NCBI GenBank assembly: GCA_012513005.1
Contig: JAAZCZ010000061.1
Span: forward strand, 6,953-70,952
Direction of reading: 5' to 3'
Length of the DNA: 64,000 nucleotides
Origin: Oscillospiraceae bacterium
Lineage (GTDB): Bacteria > Bacillota > Clostridia > Oscillospirales > Oscillospiraceae
Shown here: positions 40,242-49,553 of the stretch, piece by piece
How positions within the stretch are numbered: position 1 is the stretch's first letter
Layout: every line of letters starts with the position of its first letter
Notes under the pieces: generated by a model
The model's database searches: none
Seen by the model: the letters and a program-made list of their open reading frames with translations, nothing else
What the model was told of the DNA's origin: nothing
Translations under genes and position numbers: made by a program

Positions 40242-42233
40242 TTAAAAATTTTCGCTACTAATAAGCTTCTCAAACTCAGTTTCACTTAGAACTTTAACAT
40301 TTAATGCTTCTGCTTTTTTTAGTTTTGAGCCCGGGCTATCCCCTACAAGCACATAAGATGTGTTTTTTGAAACGCTTGAGCTGACCTTGCCTCCCAAGCT
40401 TACGATGATATTTGTTGCATCATCACGAGAATAGCTTGATAAAGTTCCGGTGAGCACGAATGTCAGCCCACTAAATTTATCGCCTTTTATTGCAGGCTTA
40501 TCGGCATTAAAAGAAACTCCTGCTTCACGTAGTCTTGCAATTTGATGCACTGACTGCGGATTTGAAAACCACTTCTTAATAAATCCGGCGGTAATACTCC
40601 CCACTTCCGGAACGCCTGTAAGCTCATCTGCCGTAGCATTATTCAGATTGTCCAATGTTCCAAACTCAAAAGCTAAAACCTGAGACATTTTCTGACCTAC
40701 CTGTCTGATTCCAAAGGCAGTAATCAGTCTTGCAAGCCCTGCCGACTTGCTCTTAGAAATTGCAGATATAAGATTCTGAGCGGATTTTTTCCCCATACCA
40801 TCGAGTGTCGCTATTTTTTCAGCATCTAAATAGTATATATCTGCCGGTGAAGAAATAAGTCCGTTTGAAATCAAAATCCTTGCCACTCCGATTCCAAGAC
40901 CCTCTATATCCATCGCATCTTTAGAAGCAAAGTGAACTATGTTTCTAAGTACCTGAGCCGGACATTCAAGACCGGGGCAGCGTATGGCAACACCTTCAAA
41001 GTCCTCTTCCAATAAAGAGCCGCATTCGGGACAATGCTCGGGCATTTTAAACGGCAGGGTTCCTTCCGGCCTTTTTGACAATACAACCTCAACAATTTCC
41101 GGAATTATTTCACCAGCTTTTCTGACTTTCACTGTATCTCCGATTCGAATATCCAGCTTTTCAACTATATCTTTGTTGTGCAAGGTAGCATTTGTAACTG
41201 TTGTACCTGATAATCTGACAGGGCTGAGAACTGCCTTTGGTGTTACGGCGCCTGTTCTGCCGACCTGAACAGTTATATCAAGAACAGTACTCTCCTTTAC
41301 CTCAGGAGGATACTTATACGCAACTGCCCATCTTGGTGCTTTTGATGTACTTCCGAGATATTCTCTTTGACTGAGCTTGTCGACTTTAACAACAGCTCCG
41401 TCAATCTCAAATGGGAATTTCTCTCTGTCATCACTAATTTCATCGATTCTCAGAGAACATTCCGATACCTCTTTATATCTGTCACAAGGTACTGTCTCAA
41501 ATCCCAAATCGGAAAGAAACTTAACTGATTCAAAATGGCTTGCAAATGTAGCTACATCCGCCTTTTGTATATTAAACGCAATAAAATCAAGGCTTCTTGA
41601 TTTTGCGATCTCGGGATTTAGCTGTCTCATTGAGCCTGCTGCTGCGTTGCGCGGATTTGCAAATAACGGCTCCTGTGCTATTTGACGCTCTTCGTTAAGA
41701 CTTAAAAACACAGCCTTAGACATGTATACCTCTCCGCGAATAACAAGCTCATTAGGGGCATTTTTTAATTTTTTAGGAACATTTTTAATTGTCCTGACAT
41801 TTTCGGTAACGTCTTCACCGGTTTGCCCGTCTCCTCTTGTGGCAGCCTGAATAAATACACCGTTTATATACTTAAGTGACATAGATAACCCGTCAACCTT
41901 AGGCTCTACGCAAAACAGGCAGTCATCGTTAAGTGCTTTTTTCATTTTTATTAGCGAAGAGCTTAGCTCCTCCTTTGAAAAAACATCGACAAGGCTCTCT
42001 AAAGGGACTTCATGACTCACCTTTTCAAAAGAATTCTTAACACTTCCCCCGACTTTCTGTGTCGGTGAGTCAGGTGAATAGAGTTCCGGGTGAGCATTTT
42101 CAAGCTCCTCTAGCCTCCTTAGCATCGCATCATACTCATAGTCAGATATTATAGGCGCATCATTATCGTAATATAATTTATTGTGCTTTTTTATTTCTTC
42201 TCTAAGTTTTAATATTTCTTCTTTATACTGCAA
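40242..42233 (-). CDS. ligA: NAD-dependent DNA ligase LigA
   Basis: This is the essential replicative ligase. The 663-residue product has the Ia domain (YYDNDAPIISDYEYD) and adenylation motif VEPKVDGLSMSL, where the usual KLDG is KVDG. RGEVYMSK, the OB-fold VGRTGAVTPKAVL and a four-Cys zinc finger beginning CPECG follow, then helix-hairpin-helix repeats and a C-terminal BRCT domain (GLTFVLTGTL). I favour the TTG at 42233, because an extended ribosome site (TTAAGGTGGTGA) lies about seven bases before it. GTG codons at 42245 and 42242 lie inside that site. The gene starts after the methionine-gamma-lyase-like gene. Confidence 0.95.
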   Translation of the reverse strand: MQYKEEILKLREEIKKHNKLYYDNDAPIISDYEYDAMLRRLEELENAHPELYSPDSPTQKVGGSVKNSFEKVSHEVPLESLVDVFSKEELSSSLIKMKKALNDDCLFCVEPKVDGLSMSLKYINGVFIQAATRGDGQTGEDVTENVRTIKNVPKKLKNAPNELVIRGEVYMSKAVFLSLNEERQIAQEPLFANPRNAAAGSMRQLNPEIAKSRSLDFIAFNIQKADVATFASHFESVKFLSDLGFETVPCDRYKEVSECSLRIDEISDDREKFPFEIDGAVVKVDKLSQREYLGSTSKAPRWAVAYKYPPEVKESTVLDITVQVGRTGAVTPKAVLSPVRLSGTTVTNATLHNKDIVEKLDIRIGDTVKVRKAGEIIPEIVEVVLSKRPEGTLPFKMPEHCPECGSLLEEDFEGVAIRCPGLECPAQVLRNIVHFASKDAMDIEGLGIGVARILISNGLISSPADIYYLDAEKIATLDGMGKKSAQNLISAISKSKSAGLARLITAFGIRQVGQKMSQVLAFEFGTLDNLNNATADELTGVPEVGSITAGFIKKWFSNPQSVHQIARLREAGVSFNADKPAIKGDKFSGLTFVLTGTLSSYSRDDATNIIVSLGGKVSSSVSKNTSYVLVGDSPGSKLKKAEALNVKVLSETEFEKLISSENF

Positions 42234-42251
42234 TATTTTCACCACCTTAAT

Positions 42252-43502
42252 TTATGTTATTATCTGTGAAAATGCATTAATTATTCCGTATTTTCCGGAC
42301 TCGTATGTAAGTCCACCCTGAACAAAAACATTGTAAGGCATTCGCAGAGGCGCATCAGCAGAAAGCTCAATTGACGAGCCTTGAATAAATGCTCCGGCAG
42401 CCATTATAACTTCACAATCATACCCCGGCATTTGCCACGGCTCAGGCGAAACGAAAGAATCTACAGCGCTGCCTGACTGTATACCGCGGCAAAAGCTCTT
42501 TAGAAGCTCCGGAGTGCCGAGCTTTATACACTGAATAATGTCCGATCTGGGCTCATCTGACGACGGATAGGTCTCAAAACCAAAGTGCTCCGCCATTTTA
42601 GCGCATAGCAGCGATGTTTTGACTGCCTGCGCCACAACATGGGGGGCTAAAAATAGTCCTTGAAATAGGCTTAAATTCGTGTTTAAGGTGGCTCCGCACT
42701 CCCCTCCCACACCGGGAACGGTTAATCTGTAGGCAGCCTTTTGCACAAGGCTCTCCTTTCCTGCCACATATCCGCCGCAAGGGGCTATGCCTCCGCCGGG
42801 ATTTTTTATTAATGAGCCGGCTATTAAATCCGCACCTACTTTAGTAGGTTCATATGTTTCGGTAAACTCTCCGTAGCAGTTATCTACTATGATTACAGAA
42901 TTAGGAGATACTTGTTTAATATCTTTACAAATTCTTTCTATATCTTTAACTAAGAGTGTTTTTCTGGTGCTGTATCCGCGAGAGCGCTGTATTAATACAA
43001 GCTCCGGTAAAATTTCTTCAGCTGTTTTCCTAATTGCTTCAAAATCAGCGCTTCCGTTATTTAATACAGGTACTTCATGGTAATTAATTCCTAAATCCAA
43101 AAGGCTACCCAGATTATTGCCCGTTATTCCAATAACCGACTGTATTGTGTCATAAGGAGCACCCATTACACTAAGCAGCTTATCTCCGTGCTTCAACGCT
43201 CCATACAGTGCACATGCTATTGCGTGTGTTCCGTTTACAAAACCAGTTCGCACAAGGGCAGCTTCGCAGTCAAATATTTCTGCAAAAACTAAATCCAGCA
43301 CTTCCCTGCCTCTGTCATTATAGCCATAACCGTTTGTGCCCGCAAAGCAGGTATCAGATACTCTGTGCTTCTGAAATGCTTTTATAACTTTCTTTGTGTT
43401 TATTTGAGATATATTATCTATTTCGGAAAATTTATCTTTTATCAGGTTTTCACATAACGATGCCGCTTCTATTACCGTTGTATTCTCTGTCAAATCATTC
43501 AT
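42252..43502 (-). CDS. Methionine gamma-lyase-related PLP enzyme (YnbB / 'aluminium resistance' family)
   Basis: The 416-residue product belongs to the YnbB-type branch of cystathionine-synthase-like PLP enzymes. Landmarks are GTNGYGYNDRGREVLD, VRTGFVNGTHAIACAL, VDNCYGEF and the PLP-lysine segment AGSLIKNPGGGIAPCGGY. The C-terminal half has AAGAFIQGSSIELSADAPLR. The reaction in this branch is not settled, though C-S lyase activity is likely. The start overlaps the murD end. I use ATG 43502, but TTG 43493 has better spacing from GAGG. It sits between murD and ligA in one run. Confidence 0.88.
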   Translation of the reverse strand: MNDLTENTTVIEAASLCENLIKDKFSEIDNISQINTKKVIKAFQKHRVSDTCFAGTNGYGYNDRGREVLDLVFAEIFDCEAALVRTGFVNGTHAIACALYGALKHGDKLLSVMGAPYDTIQSVIGITGNNLGSLLDLGINYHEVPVLNNGSADFEAIRKTAEEILPELVLIQRSRGYSTRKTLLVKDIERICKDIKQVSPNSVIIVDNCYGEFTETYEPTKVGADLIAGSLIKNPGGGIAPCGGYVAGKESLVQKAAYRLTVPGVGGECGATLNTNLSLFQGLFLAPHVVAQAVKTSLLCAKMAEHFGFETYPSSDEPRSDIIQCIKLGTPELLKSFCRGIQSGSAVDSFVSPEPWQMPGYDCEVIMAAGAFIQGSSIELSADAPLRMPYNVFVQGGLTYESGKYGIINAFSQIIT

Positions 43503-44886
43503 CCTCACTAAATCCTAATACAATATTTCTGAAAAGGTCTCCTCTCTCTGCAAAGTTTCTAAATCTGTCAAAAGAGGAGCAGGCAGGAGACAACAACACA
43601 GTATCTCCGAAAACAGCCATATTCTTAGCGGCCGTTACTGCATCTTTTAAATCTTCAGTAATTAGAATCGGGAGTTTGCCCGGGTCATAAAAAACTGATG
43701 ATTTAACTGCTTCTGCAATTTTTTCTGCCGTGTCCCCTGTTAAGAAAAGTGCCTTAACATGGTCGCATATCACATCTGCCAGATAATCAATAGGTATATT
43801 TTTGTCATGCCCTCCGGCGATCAGCAAAACCTTTGTTCTCATTGCTCTTAGACCCGCAACTGTTCTTGTGGGGCTTGAAGCTATGGAATCGTTTATATAT
43901 GACACGCCATTTATCTTTTTTACAAGTTCAAGTCTGTGGGCAACTCCTCCGTAACTGCGGGCAACTGCCCTGCACATTTGTGCTGAGACCATGCCTTCGA
44001 CTGCGCAAAACGCAGCTAGGTAGTTTTCAATGTTATGTTCGCCCGGAAGCAGAATCTCCGACGCCGGAATAATAGGCTCCACCTCATAATCCCGCGAATA
44101 ATAAATCATGTTATCTCGGCAAAAGCACCCGTTTTTCACAGCTTCCTTCATACTAAAAAGCAAAACACCAGACACTGCCTCTTCCTGAAACTTTGCTGTA
44201 TAAGAATTATCCAGGTTAAGTATCAGTTTTGAATCCGGCTTTTGCATCTCGAATATTCTTTTTTTAGAAAGCAAATAATCCTCAAAGTCAATATGCTTAT
44301 CTAAGTGATTTGGAGATACATTAGTTACAACTGCTATATCAGGTGAAATGCTGATGCTGTGCAGCTGAAAAGACGAAAGCTCAACAACGGCAATATCATC
44401 AGGATTAAAACAAGGAATCTCAGGCAGTAGCGGCTTTCCTATATTTCCGCCAAGGTGAACTGTTTTGCCGGCTGCTTTTAAAAGCTCTGCAATTATTGAA
44501 GAAGTTGTTGTCTTTCCGTCTGAGCCCGTAACTGCAATAATCTTACACTTGCACAAGGAAAAAAATGCTTCCATTTCGCTGGTTATTATTGCTCCTTGGT
44601 TCTTAGCTGCAATCAGCTTCTCATCAGTCGGCAAAATACCCGGGGTTCTGAATATTACATCAAAGCTCATATCATCAAGATATGAAGGACCAAGGCTTAG
44701 CTTTGCGCCCATATTTCTAAACTTTTCTACTATATCGCCAAGCATTTCCTCTGTTCTCATATCACAAATACAAACGCTGATATTATTATTGATAAGAAGT
44801 TCTATAAGCGGAGTATTGCTTATTCCAAGCCCGATTACAGCCACTTTTTTATCTTTTAATTCATCAAAATACTGCATAAATTCCAT
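43495..44886 (-). CDS. murD: UDP-N-acetylmuramoyl-L-alanine--D-glutamate ligase MurD
   Basis: MurD adds D-glutamate to UDP-MurNAc-L-Ala in the cytoplasm. The 463-residue product has VIGLGISNTPLIELL at the N-terminus, the ATP loop VTGSDGKTTTSS, GGNIGKPLLPE, VVELSSFQL, NVSPNHLDKH and SYINDSIASSPTRTVAGL in the C-domain. The ATG is six bases after AGGTGAT. It leads a three-gene run (murD, PLP enzyme, ligA) from a strong promoter divergent from rnpB. It lies far from the other division and wall genes at the left end of the window. Confidence 0.96.
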   Translation of the reverse strand: MEFMQYFDELKDKKVAVIGLGISNTPLIELLINNNISVCICDMRTEEMLGDIVEKFRNMGAKLSLGPSYLDDMSFDVIFRTPGILPTDEKLIAAKNQGAIITSEMEAFFSLCKCKIIAVTGSDGKTTTSSIIAELLKAAGKTVHLGGNIGKPLLPEIPCFNPDDIAVVELSSFQLHSISISPDIAVVTNVSPNHLDKHIDFEDYLLSKKRIFEMQKPDSKLILNLDNSYTAKFQEEAVSGVLLFSMKEAVKNGCFCRDNMIYYSRDYEVEPIIPASEILLPGEHNIENYLAAFCAVEGMVSAQMCRAVARSYGGVAHRLELVKKINGVSYINDSIASSPTRTVAGLRAMRTKVLLIAGGHDKNIPIDYLADVICDHVKALFLTGDTAEKIAEAVKSSVFYDPGKLPILITEDLKDAVTAAKNMAVFGDTVLLSPACSSFDRFRNFAERGDLFRNIVLGFSEDE

Positions 44887-44911
44887 AAATTATCACCTCA
44901 TAGTCTGTAAC

Positions 44912-44940
44912 AGTATAATATCAAATCTACTTGTTTTCAA
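44912..44940 (-). promoter_or_regulatory. Promoter of murD
   Basis: On the minus strand TTGAAA (44935-44940), a 17-base spacer and TATACT (44912-44917), giving a leader of about 20 bases. Confidence 0.75.
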
Positions 44941-44947
44941 CAAATAT

Positions 44948-44976
44948 TTGACTATACGAAGCAAAACGAATAAAAT
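44948..44976 (+). promoter_or_regulatory. Promoter of rnpB
   Basis: TTGACT (44948-44953), a 17-base spacer and TAAAAT (44971-44976) place +1 at about 44983, the base where helix P1 starts. The -35 boxes of rnpB and murD are only seven bases apart. Confidence 0.8.
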
Positions 44977-44982
44977 ATACTT

Positions 44983-45326
44983 GCGAGTGAATTGAGTGGT
45001 CGCGGGTATAAGGCGAAAGCCTGTGCGCGAGGAAAGTCCGGGCTCCACAGGGCAAGGATAACGGGTAACACCCGCCAGGGGCGACCCTCGGACAAGTGCA
45101 ACAGAGATATACCGCCACATTTTTTTGTGGTAAGGGTGGAAAGGCGAGGTAAGAGCTCACCCATCTTCCGGAGACGGAACGATGCTGTAAACTCTATCCG
45201 GAGCAACACCGCGGAGGGACTTATGATCTGCCCGATCGTCCCGAGGAGGTGGCTTGAGCCTGTCGGCAACGGCAGGCCTAGACTGATGACTGCTTTAAAC
45301 AGAATCCGGCTTACAGATTCACTCGC
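44983..45326 (+). ncRNA. rnpB: RNase P RNA, class A
   Basis: This is the catalytic RNA that trims the 5' ends of tRNAs. The hallmark GAGGAAAGTCCGGGCTCC lies at 45029-45046 and its partner ACAGAATCCGGCTTA at 45299-45313. The ends pair as P1 (GCGAGTGAAT with ATTCACTCGC), giving 344 bases. The compact arrangement with GACGGAACGATGCTGT in the middle fits class A (ancestral) rather than the Bacillus class B type, although many Firmicutes outside the Bacilli have class A. Confidence 0.96.
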
Positions 45327-45351
45327 ATTTTATTTAAATGTCTTTTCATAC

Positions 45352-45384
45352 TAATAAGCTGCATCGAATAGATGCAGCTTATTA
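45352..45384. terminator. Terminator between rnpB and yebC
   Basis: TAATAAGCTGCATC and GATGCAGCTTATTA form a perfect 14-base stem with a GAATA loop between convergent genes. Confidence 0.8.
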
Positions 45385-45402
45385 TGTTTATTATTAACAT
45401 AT

Positions 45403-46140
45403 TTAGTTTTCTTCTTCCCAATTATGCCATACGTCCTGAACATCTTCGTCGTCATCAAACATGTCGAGCATCTTCTGTATGTTCTTTATTCCTTCTTCGT
45501 CATCAAGTTTAATGAAATTGTCCGGAACCATTTCCGCCTGCGCGGAAAGTAATGAGTAGCCCTTGCTATCAAGATATTCAGCAACGGCGCTGACATCATC
45601 CGGAGAAGTAACTATTTCAAACACATCGCCTTCACGGCTTACATCCTCGGCTCCCGCTTCAAGCGCATCTTCAAAAATCTGTTCATCGCCAATGTCGCCG
45701 TCCTCGTTGTTAACGACTATTATACCTTTTCTTTCAAAAGACCAAGAAACACATCCTGTTGTGCCCATGTTGCCGCCGTGCTTATCGAAGGCATGTCTGA
45801 CATTAGATGCTGTGCGGTTTCTGTTGTCGGTAAGAGTTTCAACAATAATAGCAACTCCGCCCGGACCGTATCCCTCATACACTATTGTTTCAATGTTATC
45901 ACCGCCGCCGGAGCCCATAGCCTTATCTATAGCCCTTTTTATGTTATCGTTGGGCATATTAGCAGCCTTGGCTTTTGTTATTACTGTTGCAAGCCTTGCG
46001 TTTGTATCCGGGCTGCCTCCGCCGCCCTCTTTAACTGCAACAGATATTTCCTTTGCAATCTTGGTAAATATTTGTGCTCTTTTGGCATCTTGAGCACCTT
46101 TTGTTTTTTGTATATTGTGCCATTTTGAGTGACCGGACAA
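45403..46140 (-). CDS. yebC: YebC/PmpR-family protein
   Basis: The 245-residue product is the conserved YebC family, described both as transcription regulators and as factors that help ribosomes through proline runs. The start MSGHSKWHNIQ, then NARLATVITKAKAANMPNDN, YEGYGPGGVAIIVE and TDNRNRTASNVRHAF, are diagnostic. The C-terminal tail is unusually acidic (DDDED). Start is TTG 46140, nine bases after GGGGAG, which gives the standard N-terminus. It is the last gene of the long run, 44 bases after rsgA. Confidence 0.95.
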   Translation of the reverse strand: MSGHSKWHNIQKTKGAQDAKRAQIFTKIAKEISVAVKEGGGGSPDTNARLATVITKAKAANMPNDNIKRAIDKAMGSGGGDNIETIVYEGYGPGGVAIIVETLTDNRNRTASNVRHAFDKHGGNMGTTGCVSWSFERKGIIVVNNEDGDIGDEQIFEDALEAGAEDVSREGDVFEIVTSPDDVSAVAEYLDSKGYSLLSAQAEMVPDNFIKLDDEEGIKNIQKMLDMFDDDEDVQDVWHNWEEEN

Positions 46141-46184
46141 AATTCACAACTCCCCTATTATTAATTAATCAGTATATTTTTTGA

Positions 46185-47057
46185 CTACCATTTGCGAGAT
46201 TTCTCGGCTAAATCTAAAAGTCTAACATAGCTTGTGTATCTGCTGCGGCTTATATTACCATTTTCTACCGCTTCTACAACCTTGCATCCCGGCTCATTTT
46301 TATGCATACAGTCATCGAATCTGCATTCTCTTAAATATGCTTCGAATTCGGGAAATGTGTACTGAAGCTTTTCTCTTGGTATAGGCGCCTGCGCCTCTAT
46401 GTCAAAAGAAGAAAATCCCGGAGTATCTGCTATTAGTATAGCGCCGACACGAAAAAGCTCAACATGCCTTGTTGTATGACTGCCTCTGCCCAGCTTTTTA
46501 CTAACTTCGTTTACTTTTATGTTTAAACCGGGGTCTAAGGCATTTAGTAGGCTACTCTTTCCGACTCCGGAGTTACCTGTAAATGCACAGGTTAGTCCGC
46601 GAAGCCTCTCTCTTAAGCTTTCAATACCAAGACCGGTTTCCGCACTAGTGAAAATAACATCATAAGGTGTGAGCTTATATATTTCGGATAGTCTATCTGA
46701 ATCGGATAAATCGGCTTTGTTAATGCAAATTATTACCTGGCATGAATTATACTCAGCAAGAGCAGATATTCTATCCACAAAAAACGGATCTCCAACAGGT
46801 ATTGTTTCCGAAACAACTACTACAAGTGCGTCAATATTTGAAACTGCCGGCCTTAAAAAGCTGTTTTTTCGTTCCTTAATCTTTTCGATAATGCCTTTTT
46901 CATTGCTGTCAACTTCAAATTCAACAAAATCACCTACAAGCGGGGATTGATTTTTTAGCCTAAAAATTCCTCTCGCCCTGCATTCAAAAAGCTTATCCTC
47001 GGATTCTACATAATAAAACCCGCTTAAGGCTTTTATTATTCTCCCGACTTTTAGCAT
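46185..47057 (-). CDS. rsgA: Small ribosomal subunit biogenesis GTPase RsgA
   Basis: This is a circularly permuted GTPase that checks 30S maturation. The 290-residue product has an OB domain (LVGDFVEFE), then the motifs in permuted order: NKAD (G4), TSAETGLGI (G5), Walker A TGNSGVGKSSLLN (G1) and DTPGFSSFD (G3). A C-terminal zinc module with Cys in CRFDDCMHKNEPGC ends it. It follows the PASTA kinase by 12 bases, a common neighbour arrangement in Firmicutes. Confidence 0.96.
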   Translation of the reverse strand: MLKVGRIIKALSGFYYVESEDKLFECRARGIFRLKNQSPLVGDFVEFEVDSNEKGIIEKIKERKNSFLRPAVSNIDALVVVVSETIPVGDPFFVDRISALAEYNSCQVIICINKADLSDSDRLSEIYKLTPYDVIFTSAETGLGIESLRERLRGLTCAFTGNSGVGKSSLLNALDPGLNIKVNEVSKKLGRGSHTTRHVELFRVGAILIADTPGFSSFDIEAQAPIPREKLQYTFPEFEAYLRECRFDDCMHKNEPGCKVVEAVENGNISRSRYTSYVRLLDLAEKSRKW

Positions 47058-47069
47058 AAATATTTCACC

Positions 47070-48785
47070 TTATGGCTTGGGTCCGAGTGATACCCATAAG
47101 TAAATCTTTGAATACTCTTCAACAGAGGTATATGCCTCCGTGCTTTGTTTTACAACTATTCCTGCATCATTGTCACTGTATGTATACTTGCTGTCTACGT
47201 ATGTTAAATTGACAGCTTTCAGCCTTTCCTTTGCCTTAGCCTCAGTAAGCCCCACAAGATTCGGCATAGTAACTTCTTTTAGTGTCGGACCTGAGCTTAC
47301 GGATATATATACCGTTGAGCCGGAAGACAGCTGCTCTCCGGTACCCGGGTTGCTTTTAATAACGTAGTCCTCTGCAACATCCTCGGATGATTCATAAACA
47401 GTTTCCGCGACAAAGCCTGCTTTTTGAATTTCTAATGTGGCTTCCTGATACTGCATACCGACGACGTTAGGAACTTCTTTCATAACAATTCCCGTGCTGA
47501 TCGTAAGCGTTACATCTATCTTATTTGGTACAACCATCATACTTCTGCCCGGCAACGGATCCTGACTTAAAATTTCTCCGTCGGGCACAGCCGGATCGAT
47601 TGTGTATTTAACAATAAAATTATATGTTTTATTAAACTCACCGTTATTTACAATAGAATCATATTTTGTACCGATAAAATCGGGAATCTGAACCCGTTCT
47701 GCTGCTGAGAAAATATCTTTTATCCAAAATGACCATAGGAAAGTAAATAGCGCAACAATAAAGATTAATACGCCAAAAGCTCCGGAGAGCATGCTCACTT
47801 TGCGAGCACGGGCTTTTCTGAGCTTATATTTTTCACGGCTAAGCTCGCCAACATTACTAATAGGCACAACATCCGGAATAATATTAGCATAAAACTCCTT
47901 GTCGAAATCCTCCTGCTCACTTTGAGCGGTAGTAGCTATTGCCATAAAGTTTTGCTGTTTTCTATATTCTTCCAGGTCATTTAAAAGCTCTGTAGCATTC
48001 TGATATCGTTTTTCAATATCAGGGCACATTGCCTTCATTGTTATTCTGGAAAGCTCTTCCGGGGCTGCCGGATTAACTTCAGACGGAGTGCGGGCTCCAC
48101 CGCCTATATGCTTTCTGGCAACATCTTCGGTGTCGTCTCCGTCGTAAGGTAAGCTGCCTGTCAGCATTTCATACATTACAACACCAAGCGAGTATATATC
48201 ACTTCTAATGTCGGGGGCACCGCCCTTTGCCTGCTCGGGGGCGATGTAGTGTACAGAACCCACAGTCTGCTCAGCTTTTTGCTCTGATGCACTCTCGAGG
48301 GCAGAAATACCAAAATCAGCGACTTTAATAGTGCCGTCTTTTAGTATCATAATGTTTTGCGGCTTTATGTCCCTATGGACTACACCTTTTGAATGGGCAT
48401 GCTCAAGTGCTTTGCATATCTGAGTTGTAAAGAACAGTGCTTCCTTCCACCCAAGCGTGCCTTTTTTCTTCATATACTGCTTTACTGTAATACCGTCAAT
48501 AAGCTCCATAACAATATAATTAATTTCATCGTTATGGCTTACATCGTACACAGAAACTATATTAGGATGAGAAAGCATAGCTACAGCCTTAGCTTCAACC
48601 TGGAAACTGCTTCTAAAATCATCATCTTCGGCCATATCATCTCTTAAAACCTTAACAGCAACATAGCGGTTAAGCCTGTTGCACATTGCTTTAAAAACGA
48701 TTGCCATTCCACCGGTACCAATCAGCTCAGCTATTTCATACCTGCCGTCAAGCGTGGTGCCGAGGTATCTTTCCATACTATCCAT
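47070..48785 (-). CDS. prkC: PASTA-domain Ser/Thr protein kinase (PrkC/Stk)
   Basis: This membrane kinase senses muropeptides or lipid II through external PASTA repeats. The 571-residue product has a Hanks kinase domain (about residues 10-270) with GTGGMAIVFKA, VAVKVL, HRDIKPQNIM, DFGIS and APEQAKGG. A basic juxtamembrane segment and one membrane helix (about 335-355) follow, then three PASTA repeats to the end. Many homologues have three or four. It is 20 bases after its antagonist phosphatase stp. Targets in this species are unknown. Confidence 0.96.
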   Translation of the reverse strand: MDSMERYLGTTLDGRYEIAELIGTGGMAIVFKAMCNRLNRYVAVKVLRDDMAEDDDFRSSFQVEAKAVAMLSHPNIVSVYDVSHNDEINYIVMELIDGITVKQYMKKKGTLGWKEALFFTTQICKALEHAHSKGVVHRDIKPQNIMILKDGTIKVADFGISALESASEQKAEQTVGSVHYIAPEQAKGGAPDIRSDIYSLGVVMYEMLTGSLPYDGDDTEDVARKHIGGGARTPSEVNPAAPEELSRITMKAMCPDIEKRYQNATELLNDLEEYRKQQNFMAIATTAQSEQEDFDKEFYANIIPDVVPISNVGELSREKYKLRKARARKVSMLSGAFGVLIFIVALFTFLWSFWIKDIFSAAERVQIPDFIGTKYDSIVNNGEFNKTYNFIVKYTIDPAVPDGEILSQDPLPGRSMMVVPNKIDVTLTISTGIVMKEVPNVVGMQYQEATLEIQKAGFVAETVYESSEDVAEDYVIKSNPGTGEQLSSGSTVYISVSSGPTLKEVTMPNLVGLTEAKAKERLKAVNLTYVDSKYTYSDNDAGIVVKQSTEAYTSVEEYSKIYLWVSLGPKP

Positions 48786-48805
48786 GTATCCTCCTAATAT
48801 CGGAA

Positions 48806-49543
48806 CTACTTAGTTATTATTACAATAGTAACGTTATCTCTTGCTCCTCTGTCCATTGCCTTATAAAGGAGGGCATTGCCAAGAGAAAGCGGGTCTGTGT
48901 TAATCTGTGAAAGCTCTAAGATTTCAGAATCTTCAACCATGTTGCTAAGCCCGTCAGAGCAAAGCAGTATTTTGTTTCCCGGGAACACCAGCGGTCTGAA
49001 CATATCAAACGGGACCTGTTCATTAACCCCAAGTGCTCGGGTAATCACACTTCTGCGCGGATGGATTTTCGCCTCGTCCTGTGTTATTTCTCCATTATCT
49101 ATAAGCTCCTGCACAAGGGAATGATCTCGGCTTATTTGCTTAATCTTATTCTTTGATATCTTATAAGCTCTGCTGTCGCCCACGTTTAGAATAAATGTAC
49201 GGTTGCCGATTAGAAGTGCTGCGACTAAAGTTGTACCCATTCCTGTGTAACCCTTATCAAAACAAGAATAGCTGTAAACCATATTGTTAGCAGCCTCGCA
49301 TGCATTTCCCATCATTTCGATGCAGTCAGGATTCTTAAGACTTGATGAGTTTAGCCTTTGGCTGAAAGTTGAAACAAAAGTTTTAGCAGCAAGCTCACTT
49401 GCCAGATTTCCGGCACGCTCTCCGCCCATGCCGTCGCATAAAACGGCCAGAACAGCATTTCTGTCGTCAAATCTTTCAATTATGAAACTGTCCTGGTTCT
49501 CTAAACGAACCTTACCACGATCTGTGATTCCAAAACTATTCAT
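48806..49543 (-). CDS. stp: PP2C-family Ser/Thr phosphatase Stp
   Basis: This metal-dependent phosphatase reverses Stk phosphorylation. The 245-residue product has the PP2C motifs NQDSF, LCDGMGGERAGNLAS, GMGTTLVAAL, NVGDSRAY, RDHSLVQELI, RALG, LLCSDGLSNMV and GARDNVTIV, covering all metal aspartates. I start at ATG 49543 with GGAGA five bases upstream; an earlier start would overlap rlmN. It lies just before prkC, as in most Firmicutes. Confidence 0.95.
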   Translation of the reverse strand: MNSFGITDRGKVRLENQDSFIIERFDDRNAVLAVLCDGMGGERAGNLASELAAKTFVSTFSQRLNSSSLKNPDCIEMMGNACEAANNMVYSYSCFDKGYTGMGTTLVAALLIGNRTFILNVGDSRAYKISKNKIKQISRDHSLVQELIDNGEITQDEAKIHPRRSVITRALGVNEQVPFDMFRPLVFPGNKILLCSDGLSNMVEDSEILELSQINTDPLSLGNALLYKAMDRGARDNVTIVIITK

Positions 49544-49553
49544 AAAGTCTCCA

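Noticed and set aside
44893..45354. Four reading frames (75-120 residues) across the rnpB region
   Set aside because: They overlap the conserved RNase P RNA core on both strands and lack protein-family features.
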